DNA of 64,000 nt from positions 1 to 64,000 of the forward strand of contig JYJN01000172.1 of the NCBI GenBank assembly GCA_003263845.1, in the 5' to 3' direction. This DNA comes from Vibrio aestivus (GTDB lineage: Bacteria > Pseudomonadota > Gammaproteobacteria > Enterobacterales > Vibrionaceae). Position numbers and translations under genes: made by a program. This document shows, one piece after another, positions 20,695-30,189 of this stretch; the stretch's first letter is position 1, and each line of letters begins with the position of its first letter. The notes below the pieces were generated by a model. The model was not told the origin of the DNA. It ran no database searches and saw nothing but the letters and a program-made list of their open reading frames with translations.

Positions 20695-21177
20695 ATGCTG
20701 AATTACATATCTGCTCTACCTCCTGTCATTTTGATTTCTGCACTTTGGATCTATTTCTGTTTTCAGTTCGTGAGTTCCATGAACTGGCAGTTATGGAGTG
20801 ACATTGGTGTCTATGGTCTGGTCTCAACCGCGATCGTTTTTCCGATGTTTCATGGCGACTGGGCGCAGTTCAAACAAGCTGCGACAATAGTAGCCATAGC
20901 TTCCACTATTGGTTTGGTTGGTAAAGCATTAATAGATGCTAAACGACCTGATTTAAGTGGTAACGATAGCTTTCCGTCCAATCATACTGCCAATGCTTTC
21001 GCAGCTTCAACAGCGCTTATGATGTGGAACGGGTGGATTATTGGCCTCATGTCCTATGGTTTAGCAACTTTGGTAGGTTTGGGAAGAGTCAGAGCGCTTA
21101 AACACCATTGGCGTGATGTAATTAGCGGTTTAGGCGTCGGTATTATTGCGTCCGTACTGGCATTCCACTTCTTCTAA
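20695..21177 (+). CDS. PAP2-family membrane phosphatase
   Basis: 160 residues with about five hydrophobic segments. The three PAP2 motifs are visible: K-x6-RP in KALIDAKRPD, PSNH in SFPSNHTAN (the usual G is N), and R-x5-H-x3-D in GRVRALKHHWRDV, which holds the nucleophilic His. Members remove phosphate from lipid phosphates such as undecaprenyl diphosphate or phosphatidylglycerol phosphate in the inner membrane. It is shorter than PgpB-type proteins and has no large periplasmic loop. The substrate is not known. ATG 20695 lacks a strong ribosome site. Confidence 0.85.
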   Translation: MLNYISALPPVILISALWIYFCFQFVSSMNWQLWSDIGVYGLVSTAIVFPMFHGDWAQFKQAATIVAIASTIGLVGKALIDAKRPDLSGNDSFPSNHTANAFAASTALMMWNGWIIGLMSYGLATLVGLGRVRALKHHWRDVISGLGVGIIASVLAFHFF

Positions 21178-21369
21178 TAGACGTCAAAGTACGTCTATTT
21201 CTTAGTTCGACTATTCTATTTGGAATAACCGATATTACCATTATGGGTATATCACAGGGTTATGATATCAGTAGAAATCTCCTTGTCGCAGCAGTACGAG
21301 TATTGAGCGTTAAGACTTGTCGTACTTTGAGAATGCGACGGGCGTAATTGTCTGTTATCAAAGTGACCA

Positions 21370-22962
21370 ATGAAAATAAACTATATCCATCCCAAACACC
21401 TTCGATTTCTTTTTGCTCAATTTTCTAAAGCTGCCCCGAAATCTATCCAGCCGATACTCGCGAGTATACAAGAGGAGCAAAGTGGTCGAGATAGCACGTA
21501 TAACGCTAAAGAATTAGCAGCTTCGATAATTGAGCGACTAAGGCAACTCATATCAAAGGAATTAGGGGTATGTGCTCACTCTCCTGAGTCGATAGAGACC
21601 CTTAGTCGCGAAATTTCGACTCGTACTTTTGAGTTAGAAAAAGGCTTAGCGTCTAAAGCGACTCACAATATTCAAAATCTGTTATTTGTTGGGGATGTGC
21701 ATGGTCAGAGCAGTAAGCTATTCGAGCTTATGCAAAGCCAAGACTGCATTGAAGATCAATACGAGACAGCATTCACAAACTCTCATCTTGTATTTGTTGG
21801 CGATTTAGTGAATATGCCAACAAACATTCAAGGTGATGATCTTGCGGTATTGAGAAGAGTAAGAAGCTTAACTGAGACCAATAGAGCATTTTGCTTGATG
21901 GGGAATCATGAACTTAATGCGATCAAAGTTCAATTAGGTTTCACAACAGAGTGTGACTCAGGCAGTTTTGTTGACAAGGTGCAGAAAAGAGAAGAGACAG
22001 CGCTGTATTGGGTAGAGTGGTTTAAAACCTTGCCGGTTTATCTCGACTTTGGAGAAATCAAAGCGGTACATGCATGCTGGCATCAAGAGACGATTGACAG
22101 CCTGAAACCTTATTTGACTGAAGCAAATGCAATTAAGCCGGAGTGTTGGGCTTATATCTCGGACCCTGAACATGAGTTGTCCGAGTTACTTTCCGTTCTA
22201 TTGGAAGGGCCTAAAGCCATGCTTCCAAAAGGTCATTATTATTTGAATAAAAATGGTTGTCCTTCCGCAGTTGCTCGCATAGCTTGGTGGAAAAACCGCT
22301 ATGGAATTGGTTCCATTAATGACCTAACGGTTAATACTGAAGTTCATCTATCGCCAGATATCGAACAGCATGTTAGATCATCAGAACTAAATTGGGTTGA
22401 ACCTCCCATTTATCCAACCATTATTGGCCATTATGGGCTTGAGCCAACTCAGTACCCAGCAAAACTCAGCGACCGTGTTGTTTGTGTAGACTATCAAGCC
22501 ATAATGCCAGGTGCAGATCTTGTGGGGTATTGGGTATATCTGTCTGAATGGGAATCGGTTGATGAGCTGACTGATAATCGTCACTTTGTCGTCAAGCAAC
22601 AGCCTTGCGATGGTGCTTCGGTTTCTAACGGTATAAGGCAATTGATCATTCAAGGTTTAAATAGAACTCCCCAGGCAACGGTGGATGAGGAGACCTTAGC
22701 GCGTGTATCCAAAATTCTTTATCAGGAGTGGACACCATATAGCGAGTTCGACCAAACGATACGTGAAGCGTACTATCCAATGGTGAACGATACTCGTTAC
22801 AGCTTCGAACTAGTAGCTCTTTCTGTTGCCGCTGTGGGCAATATTGAACAACTCGCTGGTTACCTTCTACTTACTGAGCAATATGCGATTGGTATTAATC
22901 GACCGGAAGCTGAACGCGAATGTAGCAGTGTAGCGGAGAAAGTGTTCAAGTTTGCACCGTGA
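21370..22962 (+). CDS. Metallophosphoesterase
   Basis: 530 residues. A calcineurin-like phosphoesterase domain begins near residue 108, with the metal-site motifs FVGDVHGQ, FVGDLVN, MGNHELN, HACWH and IIGHYG in order. The first 105 residues are helical and charged and resemble no family I recognise; the last 100 residues are also unassigned. PrpE-like and Ap4A-hydrolase-like proteins carry the same core, and the sequence does not decide between protein phosphatase and nucleotidase. No signal peptide, so it is cytoplasmic. It is transcribed alone. Confidence 0.8.
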   Translation: MKINYIHPKHLRFLFAQFSKAAPKSIQPILASIQEEQSGRDSTYNAKELAASIIERLRQLISKELGVCAHSPESIETLSREISTRTFELEKGLASKATHNIQNLLFVGDVHGQSSKLFELMQSQDCIEDQYETAFTNSHLVFVGDLVNMPTNIQGDDLAVLRRVRSLTETNRAFCLMGNHELNAIKVQLGFTTECDSGSFVDKVQKREETALYWVEWFKTLPVYLDFGEIKAVHACWHQETIDSLKPYLTEANAIKPECWAYISDPEHELSELLSVLLEGPKAMLPKGHYYLNKNGCPSAVARIAWWKNRYGIGSINDLTVNTEVHLSPDIEQHVRSSELNWVEPPIYPTIIGHYGLEPTQYPAKLSDRVVCVDYQAIMPGADLVGYWVYLSEWESVDELTDNRHFVVKQQPCDGASVSNGIRQLIIQGLNRTPQATVDEETLARVSKILYQEWTPYSEFDQTIREAYYPMVNDTRYSFELVALSVAAVGNIEQLAGYLLLTEQYAIGINRPEAERECSSVAEKVFKFAP

Positions 22963-23037
22963 GAAAGTAATCACGCAGTGCCAATACCGTGTTAAGTGCA
23001 GTACACTAGCGTTCAGAATTCAATAGGTAGGAAAATC

Positions 23038-23403
23038 ATGACAATTCATAGAATTAACCCATGTAAACGTTGGTCAGATGTGACTGTATACAATGGTATT
23101 GCGCATTTTGTGGAAGTAGCTGAAGAAGACACAAAAGCTGATATGAAAGGGCAAGTCCAGCAGATATTTGCTCAAGCAGAACAGATGTTGGCAACTGTGG
23201 ATAGTGATCGTTCGCGCATTCTTTCAGTTACGATTTATGTTACTGATTTTGCGAATTTTGATGCTCTAAATAAAGAGTGGGATGCATGGTTTCCTGAGGG
23301 TACGGCACCAAGTCGCGCCTGTGTGAAAGTAGAACTTGCTGACCCTGAGTTGCTTGTCGAAATGGCCTTCGTCGCGGCTGCTGGAGATAAATACCGCGAC
23401 TAA
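23038..23403 (+). CDS. RidA-family protein
   Basis: 121 residues. Rid proteins form trimers and hydrolyse reactive enamine/imine intermediates of PLP enzymes. The family core is visible in VQQIFAQAEQMLATVDSD, SVTIYVTDFANFDALNKEW and the substrate-binding Arg in PSRACVKVELADPELLVEM. The frame is open to 22996, but ATG 23038 follows AGGTAGG with proper spacing and gives the family's normal length. It may belong to an Rid subgroup other than RidA itself, as the N-terminal half is divergent. Confidence 0.88.
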   Translation: MTIHRINPCKRWSDVTVYNGIAHFVEVAEEDTKADMKGQVQQIFAQAEQMLATVDSDRSRILSVTIYVTDFANFDALNKEWDAWFPEGTAPSRACVKVELADPELLVEMAFVAAAGDKYRD

Positions 23404-23467
23404 GTAACAACTAAGAATCGAACTCTGTGTTATTTTATTAATAACATGAATGTTAAAGGGAAGTGAT

Positions 23468-24094
23468 ATGGAGTTTGATTGGGTTGAATGGTTCGGTTAC
23501 CTAGCATCGCTGGTGGTCTTGGTGTCACTAACCATGACTTCCATTGTGAAGCTTAGGGTAATCAACTTCATCGGTTGTTTACTGTTTGCGGCGTTTGCCT
23601 ATTTTATTGATTCCTACCCAACCATGTTTATGAATCTGGGTATCGCGGGGATCAACGTCTACTACTTGTATCACCTTTATCACTATAAAGAGAAGTTTAA
23701 GCTTATTTCTGCTTCAACGGCTTCTGAATACTTCCAGCACTTCACATCGACAAATAAAGTTGAGATCGATGACCAAATTCAAATTAGTGAACTGAGTAGC
23801 TTTAACACCGCATTCTATATGCTGCGAAACAACACTGTAGCGGGAGTGTTGGTGGGCAATATTGATGAAAGTGGTGAGCTAGAAGTTGCCTTAGATTTTG
23901 TAACTCCGGAATATCGCGACATGAAAGTCGCCAGGTTTTTCTATTCGAAACATCCGGAACATTTGGTCGAACGTGGAGTGAAGCAAATTGTCGCTGTAGC
24001 ACCGTCTGACGTTCATGCAGAGTATTTAGAGCAAGTAGGATTTGTCAAAGAGCCGGGCGATGAACAAAAGTATCGAATGAGTCTCGTCGCTTAA
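23468..24094 (+). CDS. YgjV-like membrane protein with acetyltransferase-like domain
   Basis: 208 residues with three hydrophobic helices in the first 80 (VEWFGYLASLVVLVSLTM, then FIGCLLFAAFAYFI, then MFMNLGIAGINVYYLYHL), as in the YgjV/inner-membrane family. Residues 90-205 resemble a GNAT domain: LEVALDFVTPEYRDMKVARF and the ending YLEQVGFVKE. This looks like a membrane-anchored acyltransferase, but the acetyl-CoA P-loop is weak and the activity is unproved. ATG 23468 follows AAGGGAAG and is preferred to the upstream in-frame start at 23450. A terminator follows. Confidence 0.75.
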   Translation: MEFDWVEWFGYLASLVVLVSLTMTSIVKLRVINFIGCLLFAAFAYFIDSYPTMFMNLGIAGINVYYLYHLYHYKEKFKLISASTASEYFQHFTSTNKVEIDDQIQISELSSFNTAFYMLRNNTVAGVLVGNIDESGELEVALDFVTPEYRDMKVARFFYSKHPEHLVERGVKQIVAVAPSDVHAEYLEQVGFVKEPGDEQKYRMSLVA

Positions 24095-24155
24095 GTTTTT
24101 AGGCTATAAGCTCTTAGGCTATTCAGTTACCGAAATTTTGCGTTTCTAAAACTAG

Positions 24156-24182
24156 AAGCCCCTGAAAATAGGGGCTTTGTTA
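24156..24182. terminator. Rho-independent terminator
   Basis: AAGCCCC, loop TGAAAATA, GGGGCTTTGTT. It separates the convergent YgjV-like and permease genes. Confidence 0.8.
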
Positions 24183-24210
24183 TATAGCATCAAATTGTCT
24201 TTGGCGATTG

Positions 24211-25436
24211 TTAACCAAGTGCTGGCAGCGCGCCTACAGTAACAAGAAGTTGGGCAGAAATGATCATGACTCCCGTTACCATGGCAATTAATAGCGTTAC
24301 GTTACCACCTATCACTTGATACATATTGTCTTGGCAGTTGTTGCGTCTTACCTTGTGCACCATGATAACAGGCAAAAAGATCGCCAATATAACCAAAGCG
24401 ATTGCGGCGTACCCTAGTGCAGTGATAAAGCCTTCAGGATAAAACAGCGCAAACCCAAGCGGCGGTGTAAAAGTAACAATGCTTGCTTTTATGCGGTTTA
24501 TTTCAGATTGATTTGCAGTTGAGCTTCTAGATTTAGAGCTCAACATATCATTCAAAAACTCGAACAAGCCGAGGCTCACACCCAAGAACGAGGTAAGCAA
24601 GGCGAGGTCAGCAAATACGCCAACGATGTTTGCCAATTTATCGCTATTAACCGTAGTAGAAAGTGTCGAGATCAATGCAGTTAATCCAGAGTTTTCAATC
24701 AGCTGATTCTGCTCAACCACGCCCAAAGTTACTGTCTGCCAAAAGATGTAAATGACTAAGGTAGAGAGGAACCTATGAGCATAACCTTACGTAGGTTTTT
24801 GGTATCACCATCTAAATAGCGAACAATGGATGGAATGCTTCCGTGGAAACCAAATGAAGTGAATACGACAGGAAGCGCCGCAAAGATTAGCCCTTGCTCA
24901 ACAGGCATACTCATCAAGTACCCCCTTGTGACGTTTGGCGCTAGGAAACTTAACACCATGGCCATTGTAATGACTTTGACAATGAACAACACGCGATTCA
25001 CCTTATCCACGGTACTGGTGCCGATCGTAATAATTGTGGCGACGATTAAGGTAAAAACAACCGTAACGCTAGAAGGAGAGAGGTTAAAAGAAGTCCATTC
25101 ATTAAGCCTGCTGTTAAACTGTGCACCGCCTCCGGCAATGTAGGCTGCGCAAAGCGCATAAAACAGGAATAGCATGGCAAATGCACCGACAAATTTTCCT
25201 TTTTTACCGAGGATCTGTGTCGCTAAGGTATGTAATGTCGCGTCGTTATCGGCATACTGATGAAGTTCTACCATTAGAAGTGCGGTAAATGCCATTAGGG
25301 CCCAAAGTAGAATCATAGTAAAAATCGATGTTGTAAAACCAATGCCTGCAGAGGCAATAGGAAGGGCAAGCATGCCTGCACCGATAGTAGTACCTGCTAT
25401 GATCAAAGTACTACCAATAGTTTTAGATGTTGTCAT
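24211..25436 (-). CDS. Aromatic amino-acid permease (TyrP/HAAAP family), one-base frameshift
   Basis: About 408 residues after correction and eleven hydrophobic segments, the HAAAP pattern. TIGSTLIIAGTTIGAGMLA at the N-terminus and SFGFHGSIPSIVRYL in the middle are signatures of TyrP, Mtr and TnaB, proton symporters for Tyr or Trp. The frame breaks near 24760: one base added after SSL gives PLVIYIFWQTVTLG and joins the halves. The regulatory region holds a TyrR-box pair, which argues for tyrosine. Alone it would encode neither a working N- nor C-terminal half. Confidence 0.85.
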
Positions 25437-25554
25437 GTGTAAAATTCTTTATACGGCAATTTAAAGAAGATAAACAATTAACCAGTGTGAAATAGGTGGC
25501 AAATGGTTTGGTATTGTGCGGATTATGCAGTGATAAAAACTATAGATCAATGGG

Positions 25555-25594
25555 TGTAATGAAAATATTCCTTTGGTGTAAATATATTATTACA
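25555..25594. promoter_or_regulatory. TyrR boxes (weak and strong)
   Basis: TGTAAATATATTATTACA at 25577-25594 fits the TyrR consensus TGTAAA-N6-TTTACA at eleven of twelve bases. A weaker copy, TGTAATGAAAATATTCCT, lies at 25555-25572, separated by four bases, the strong/weak layout seen at tyrP and other TyrR targets. The distance to the permease start is about 120-160 bases; acpH on the other strand begins 40 bases away. Confidence 0.7.
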
Positions 25595-25633
25595 CCAAGT
25601 TGATTGATTAAGATAAGACGGAAATGAAAATAG

Positions 25634-26215
25634 ATGAATTTTTTGGCGCATTTGCACATTGCCAATCACTGTGAGTCGGACTTGCAAGGGAACCTGCTAG
25701 GTGATTTTGTAAAGGGCGATCCATCAAAACAGTATGAAGAGCGGTTAGTCAAAGGGATAAAACTGCATAGATTTGTCGATTCCTACACCGATACACACGC
25801 AATCATGAAAGAAACGAAATCATTATTTCCTAAAGAAGTGAGAAGGTTTTCGCCCATTGCCATGGATATGTTTTGGGATCACTGCTTAGCTTCGAACTGG
25901 GAACGATATCATGATGAATCTTTGCGTAGTTTCTGTCACCTTGCTGAGGAACAAGCTAGGCAGCAGTCAGAATTTCCACTTCCAACCAGATACCTAAATC
26001 TTATGAGTGTTATGTGGGATCAACGATGGCTCGAGTCGTACCAGCATCTAGGTAATATTGAATATGCATTAATAAGAATATCGAGTCGTTCCCCACGAAT
26101 GAACGAACTTCAAGGATGTTTTGAGCATATCGAAAACAATTATCATCAACTGATGGAACTGTTTGAATTACTTTATCCAGACGTATTAGCAGCAGCCAAG
26201 GCACAGAGCTTTTGA
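25634..26215 (+). CDS. acpH: Acyl-carrier-protein phosphodiesterase
   Basis: 193 residues, the family length. AcpH removes the 4'-phosphopantetheine group from ACP, producing apo-ACP. The N-terminal MNFLAHLHIA, the HD-like block GNLLGDFVKG, RFVDSYTD and MDMFWDHCL, containing the Asp/His residues, are characteristic. It starts 40 bases after the TyrR boxes and is followed closely by a helicase gene. It is distant in the window from the NRPS/PKS cluster and no functional link is claimed. Confidence 0.9.
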   Translation: MNFLAHLHIANHCESDLQGNLLGDFVKGDPSKQYEERLVKGIKLHRFVDSYTDTHAIMKETKSLFPKEVRRFSPIAMDMFWDHCLASNWERYHDESLRSFCHLAEEQARQQSEFPLPTRYLNLMSVMWDQRWLESYQHLGNIEYALIRISSRSPRMNELQGCFEHIENNYHQLMELFELLYPDVLAAAKAQSF

Positions 26216-26251
26216 TAGAATGCGCAGCAAGTTCGATTACCGGTTATATAT

Positions 26252-27517
26252 ATGTCCCAACAATTCCAAAATCTCGGCCTTTCAGTGCAGCTAACAGTTG
26301 TACTGGATAAATTAGGTTTCTCATCGCCAACGGAGATCCAGTCAAAAGCGATAGCGCCGGTGCTTAAAGGTGATGACGTGTTGGCTGGTGCCCAGACTGG
26401 TACAGGTAAAACGGCTGCGTTCGGTTTACCCATTATTCAAAAGTTTGTCGATTCACCTATCGAAAGGCAATCAAACAGGACTAGTGCACGCGCATTGGTT
26501 TTGGTCCCAACTAGAGAGCTGGCTCAACAAGTCTTTGATAACTTGAGTCAATATGCTGATGGGACAGATCTGAAAATAGTTACCGCTTATGGCGGAACCA
26601 GTATGTCTGTACAAACCAAAAACCTAAAGGGCGGCTCTGATATCTTGGTTGCCACACCGGGCCGTTTGCTTGATCACATGCATTGTCGAAATGTATCTCT
26701 GGCCGATAGTGAAGTTTTGGTTTTGGATGAAGCTGATCGTATGCTCGATATGGGTTTTATGCCGGATATTCAAAGAATCTTACGACGTATGAATCGTGAA
26801 AGACAAACCCTGTTTTTTTCCGCAACGTTTAACAAACGCATTAAAAACATTGCTTATAAGATGATGTCCGAACCAACGGAAATTCAAGTGGCGGCCGAAA
26901 ACAGTACCGCAGAACGAGTAAAGCAGATTGTTTATCCCGTTGATAAGAAGCGTAAAAGTGAGCTACTAGCTTACCTAATAGGATCTCGTAATTGGAAACA
27001 GGTTCTTGTTTTTACGAAAACAAAGCAGGGTAGTGATTCATTGGTGAAGGAGCTCAAGCTAGACGGAATTAAGGCAGCATCGATCAATGGTGACAAAAGC
27101 CAAGGTGCCCGCCAAAAAGCATTAGATGATTTCAAAGATAATAAGGTTCGTGTGTTAGTTGCTACCGATGTTGCTGCACGGGGAATCGACATTGTTGCTT
27201 TAGAACAAGTCATCAACTACGACATGCCATACAAGGCGGAGGATTATGTTCATCGTATCGGTAGAACTGGTCGTGCGGGCAAGGAAGGTTTGGCCGTGTC
27301 ATTAATGAGTCGTGATGAAGAATATTTGTTGGAAGCGATCGAGCGACTATTAGATACACGGCTACCACAAGAGTGGTTAGATGGTTTTGAACCGAGTTTG
27401 TTAGAGGAGGTTATCAACGATGATCGTCAGCCAAGAAAACGGGGCAGAAACTCAGATAAAAAGAAGATGAAAGCGAAACTCAAAATTCACGCTAATCGCG
27501 GAAAAAATAGACGTTAA
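26252..27517 (+). CDS. DEAD-box RNA helicase (RhlE-like)
   Basis: 421 residues. All helicase motifs are present: Q-motif near FSSPTEIQ, Walker A in AGAQTGTGKT, PTRELAQQ, TPGRLLDHM, VLDEADRML, SATF, GARQKALDDF, TDVAARGID and HRIGRTGRAGK. The C-terminal tail is only about 50 residues and basic (RKRGRNSDKKKMKAK), as in RhlE and small SrmB-like proteins, so it probably acts on structured RNA or ribosome assembly. No specificity domain such as DbpA's is present. It starts 37 bases after acpH. Confidence 0.9.
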   Translation: MSQQFQNLGLSVQLTVVLDKLGFSSPTEIQSKAIAPVLKGDDVLAGAQTGTGKTAAFGLPIIQKFVDSPIERQSNRTSARALVLVPTRELAQQVFDNLSQYADGTDLKIVTAYGGTSMSVQTKNLKGGSDILVATPGRLLDHMHCRNVSLADSEVLVLDEADRMLDMGFMPDIQRILRRMNRERQTLFFSATFNKRIKNIAYKMMSEPTEIQVAAENSTAERVKQIVYPVDKKRKSELLAYLIGSRNWKQVLVFTKTKQGSDSLVKELKLDGIKAASINGDKSQGARQKALDDFKDNKVRVLVATDVAARGIDIVALEQVINYDMPYKAEDYVHRIGRTGRAGKEGLAVSLMSRDEEYLLEAIERLLDTRLPQEWLDGFEPSLLEEVINDDRQPRKRGRNSDKKKMKAKLKIHANRGKNRR

Positions 27518-27536
27518 GAATAAAAGGTGAATTGCG

Positions 27537-27599
27537 TTGTACCTAGTCATTTTAAGCGCGGGACTCAGTGCTTGGTCCCTTATTCTAATTGAACGTTAA
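27537..27599 (+). CDS. Possible 20-residue hydrophobic peptide
   Basis: TTG-started frame of 21 codons encoding LYLVILSAGLSAWSLILIER, nearly all one membrane helix with a charged end. AAAAGGTG lies about nine bases upstream. It starts 20 bases past the helicase stop. The context permits a small membrane peptide, but with no comparison it may be chance. Confidence 0.2.
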   Translation: MYLVILSAGLSAWSLILIER

Positions 27600-27640
27600 T
27601 GAGATAAAGGAAAAACGCGCGACTTCCAAATATATATCTG

Positions 27641-27672
27641 GGCGAGTGATCTGACTCGCTCTTTTTATTTTG
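27641..27672 (+). terminator. Rho-independent terminator of the acpH-helicase unit
   Basis: GCGAGT, loop GATCTG, ACTCGC followed by TCTTTTTATTTT. Confidence 0.75.
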
Positions 27673-28188
27673 TATTCAAGCTCTTATTGAATATTTTGTT
27701 ATTATTACTTTCCGTTGAAAAATTGCATGATAGTTAGGTAATATTTAGTGTTATTACTTTAATGCTAATTTTATAATTTAATTTATTTTTGGTAATAAAT
27801 TAAATTCCACATATTCCCCTCGGTTATTTCAGATTTATTATACCTCTTTGTTTTTCAGTATTGTGTTTCATTGGATGTTATTTTCCTTAACAAACAACAG
27901 CTTATCGCTATTGATAAAAGTCGCATCTCGCAATAAATATTTAAAATTCAATGACTTATCTTGATTAACAAGCCCATAACATTTCATGGCTGTTGGGATC
28001 GTGCTCAACTTTATTAATGTTAATTGATTTTTTATTTGAATTGTAACAATTAAGGCGTAACTTAATTTGTATTAAGTGTCTTAAATCTAATAACAAATAA
28101 GACCAAAGAAAAATTATACGTTAGTTGGTGTCGTTTTTAATGGCACCAGTATTTGCTTGAAAACTGCTGTTAAGAATGGAGTCTCTTA
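27673..28188. promoter_or_regulatory. AT-rich upstream region of the pha operon with two palindromes
   Basis: 516 bases without a gene, strongly AT-rich. Two palindromes stand out: AATTGTAACAATT (28040-28052) and ACTTAATTTGTATTAAGT (28061-28078), about 110-150 bases before phaB. They could be operators for the PHA regulator, and the length leaves room for several promoters. No known PhaR-type TGC repeat is seen. Confidence 0.5.
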
Positions 28189-28929
28189 ATGAAGAAGGTC
28201 GCTTTGATCACGGGATCAAAAGGCGGAATAGGTTCTGCTATTTCAAAACAACTCGTCGATGACGGGTATCGTGTAATTGCAACGTATTTTACTGGAAATT
28301 ATCAGTGTGCGTTGGACTGGTTCAATGAACAACAATTTAACGAAGACCAAGTTCGTTTATTGGAGCTGGACGTAACCGATACAAGCGAGTGTGCCGAAAA
28401 ACTAAGTATTCTGCTTGAGGAAGAAGGAACGGTTGACGTAATCGTAAACAATGCGGGTATTACTCGTGATGGCCTCTTCAAGAAAATGAGCGCAGATGCT
28501 TGGTTTGATGTTATCAATACTAACCTCAACTGTGTTTTCAATGTGACTCAACCATTGTTCGCTGCTATGTGCGAGAAAGGCAATGGTCGTGTTATCAATA
28601 TCTCTTCTGTAAATGGTCTAAAAGGTCAATTTGGTCAAGCTAACTATTCAGCAGCCAAAGCGGGAATGATTGGTTTTTCTAAAGCGCTTGCCATGGAAGG
28701 TGCTCGTGCGGGTGTAACGGTAAACGTTGTTGCACCAGGTTACACAGCAACCCCTATGGTTGAGCAAATGAAACCAGAAGTCCTTGACGCAATCACAGGT
28801 CAAATTCCAATGAAACGCCTTGCTAAGCCGCAAGAAATTGCACAAGCCGTTAGCTACTTAGTCAGCGATGCGGGTGCATACATCACAGGCGAAACACTGT
28901 CTGTGAATGGCGGCTTATACATGCATTAA
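28189..28929 (+). CDS. phaB: Acetoacetyl-CoA reductase
   Basis: 246 residues. NADPH-dependent SDR enzyme reducing acetoacetyl-CoA to (R)-3-hydroxybutyryl-CoA, the second step of polyhydroxybutyrate synthesis. Visible are TGSKGGIGSAI (nucleotide site), NNAGITRDGLFKKM, INISSVNGLKGQFGQ and the catalytic YSAAK, and the C-terminal GLYMH that is typical of PhaB. The ribosome site GGAG precedes ATG 28189. The next gene, phaA, follows after eleven bases. Confidence 0.95.
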   Translation: MKKVALITGSKGGIGSAISKQLVDDGYRVIATYFTGNYQCALDWFNEQQFNEDQVRLLELDVTDTSECAEKLSILLEEEGTVDVIVNNAGITRDGLFKKMSADAWFDVINTNLNCVFNVTQPLFAAMCEKGNGRVINISSVNGLKGQFGQANYSAAKAGMIGFSKALAMEGARAGVTVNVVAPGYTATPMVEQMKPEVLDAITGQIPMKRLAKPQEIAQAVSYLVSDAGAYITGETLSVNGGLYMH

Positions 28930-28940
28930 GGAGTTTTAAG

Positions 28941-30148
28941 ATGGAAAAAGTATTTGTAGTTGCCGCTAAGCGCACGCCGCTAGGATCGTTTGGTGGAAGT
29001 CTAAAAGGCGTATCTGCAGGCCAACTAGCCGCGAAAGCGATTAAAGGTGCACTTGAAAGCGGGAAAGTAAACGTTGAAAACATCGATGAAGTTATCGTTG
29101 GCAACGTGGTGAGCGCAGGTCAAGGAATGGGTGTCGGCCGTCAGGCGGCGATTTTCGCTGATATTCCAGAAACAGTACCTGCATACAGCTTAAACATGGT
29201 TTGTGGTAGCGGTATGAAATCCGTTATGGATGCTGTGTCTCACATCTGTGCAGGTGATGCTCAAGTTGTTGTGGCCGCAGGTGTAGAGGTTATGTCTCAA
29301 ATTCCATTTGTTGCGCCAGCATCAATCCGTGATGGTAACAAAATGGGCAATATGTCTTTAACAGACTTACTCGTTGCAGACGGCCTAACCGACGTTTACA
29401 ACCAATACCATATGGGTGTAACAGCAGAAAATATTGCTAAGCAATACGATATCAGTCGCGAAGAGCAAGATGAGTTCGCGCTATCTAGTCAAATGAAAGC
29501 AGCAGCAGCCATTGAGTCTGGCAACTTCAAGGACGAAATCGTCCCTGTCGATGTCAAAAAGCGCCGCGAGACAATCTGTTTTGACACTGATGAATATCCA
29601 AAGTTAGATGCCACTCTTGCTGGCTTACAAAAACTTCGCCCAGCCTTTGATCGAGAAGGTTCTGTGACTGCTGGCAATGCATCAGGCATTAACGATGGTG
29701 CGAGTGCCATTATCCTAGCGTCTGAAAGTGCCGTGAAAGCGTATAACCTTGAGCCAATCGTAGAGATTGCAGGTTACGCGCAAACAGGCCTTGATCCAAA
29801 GGTAATGGGTCTTGGCCCAGTGCAAGCGGTGACTCAAGCTCTTGATAAAGCCGATCTGACAATCGCTGATATCGACCTTTTTGAACTTAACGAAGCATTT
29901 GCTGCGCAAGCGTTAGGTGTGATTAAAGGGCTAGCAGAAGAGCACTCTGTCGCTGAAGAATCGATTAAAGATAAGTCTAACCCTAATGGCGGCGCGATAG
30001 CACTTGGCCACCCATTAGGTGCTTCAGGAAATAGAATTTTGGTGACGTTGATACATGAGTTGAAACGTCGCAAAAGCCAGTATGGCGTAGCCTCGCTTTG
30101 CGTGGGGGCGGTATGGGAACCGCAGTGATCGTAAAAGCAATTAGTTAG
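28941..30148 (+). CDS. phaA: Acetyl-CoA acetyltransferase (thiolase), frameshifted at its end
   Basis: Condenses two acetyl-CoA to acetoacetyl-CoA, first step of PHB synthesis. About 402 residues after correction. The nucleophilic cysteine is in NMVCGSGMKS, the catalytic His in ALGHPLGASG, and the second cysteine in LCVGGGMG. The present frame ends VGAVWEPQ at 30128; adding one G to the G-run 30104-30108 yields LCVGGGMGTAVIVKAIS and a stop at 30148. Without it the second active-site loop would be lost. Start ATG follows AAGGAG. Confidence 0.9.
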
Positions 30149-30189
30149 TTTAACGGAAATTAAAATATCTCAATTAGGAGCTAGTTATT

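Noticed and set aside
25634..26215. acpH as part of the PKS/NRPS system
   Set aside because: It lies nearly 9 kb away beyond unrelated operons and is a housekeeping gene in related bacteria.
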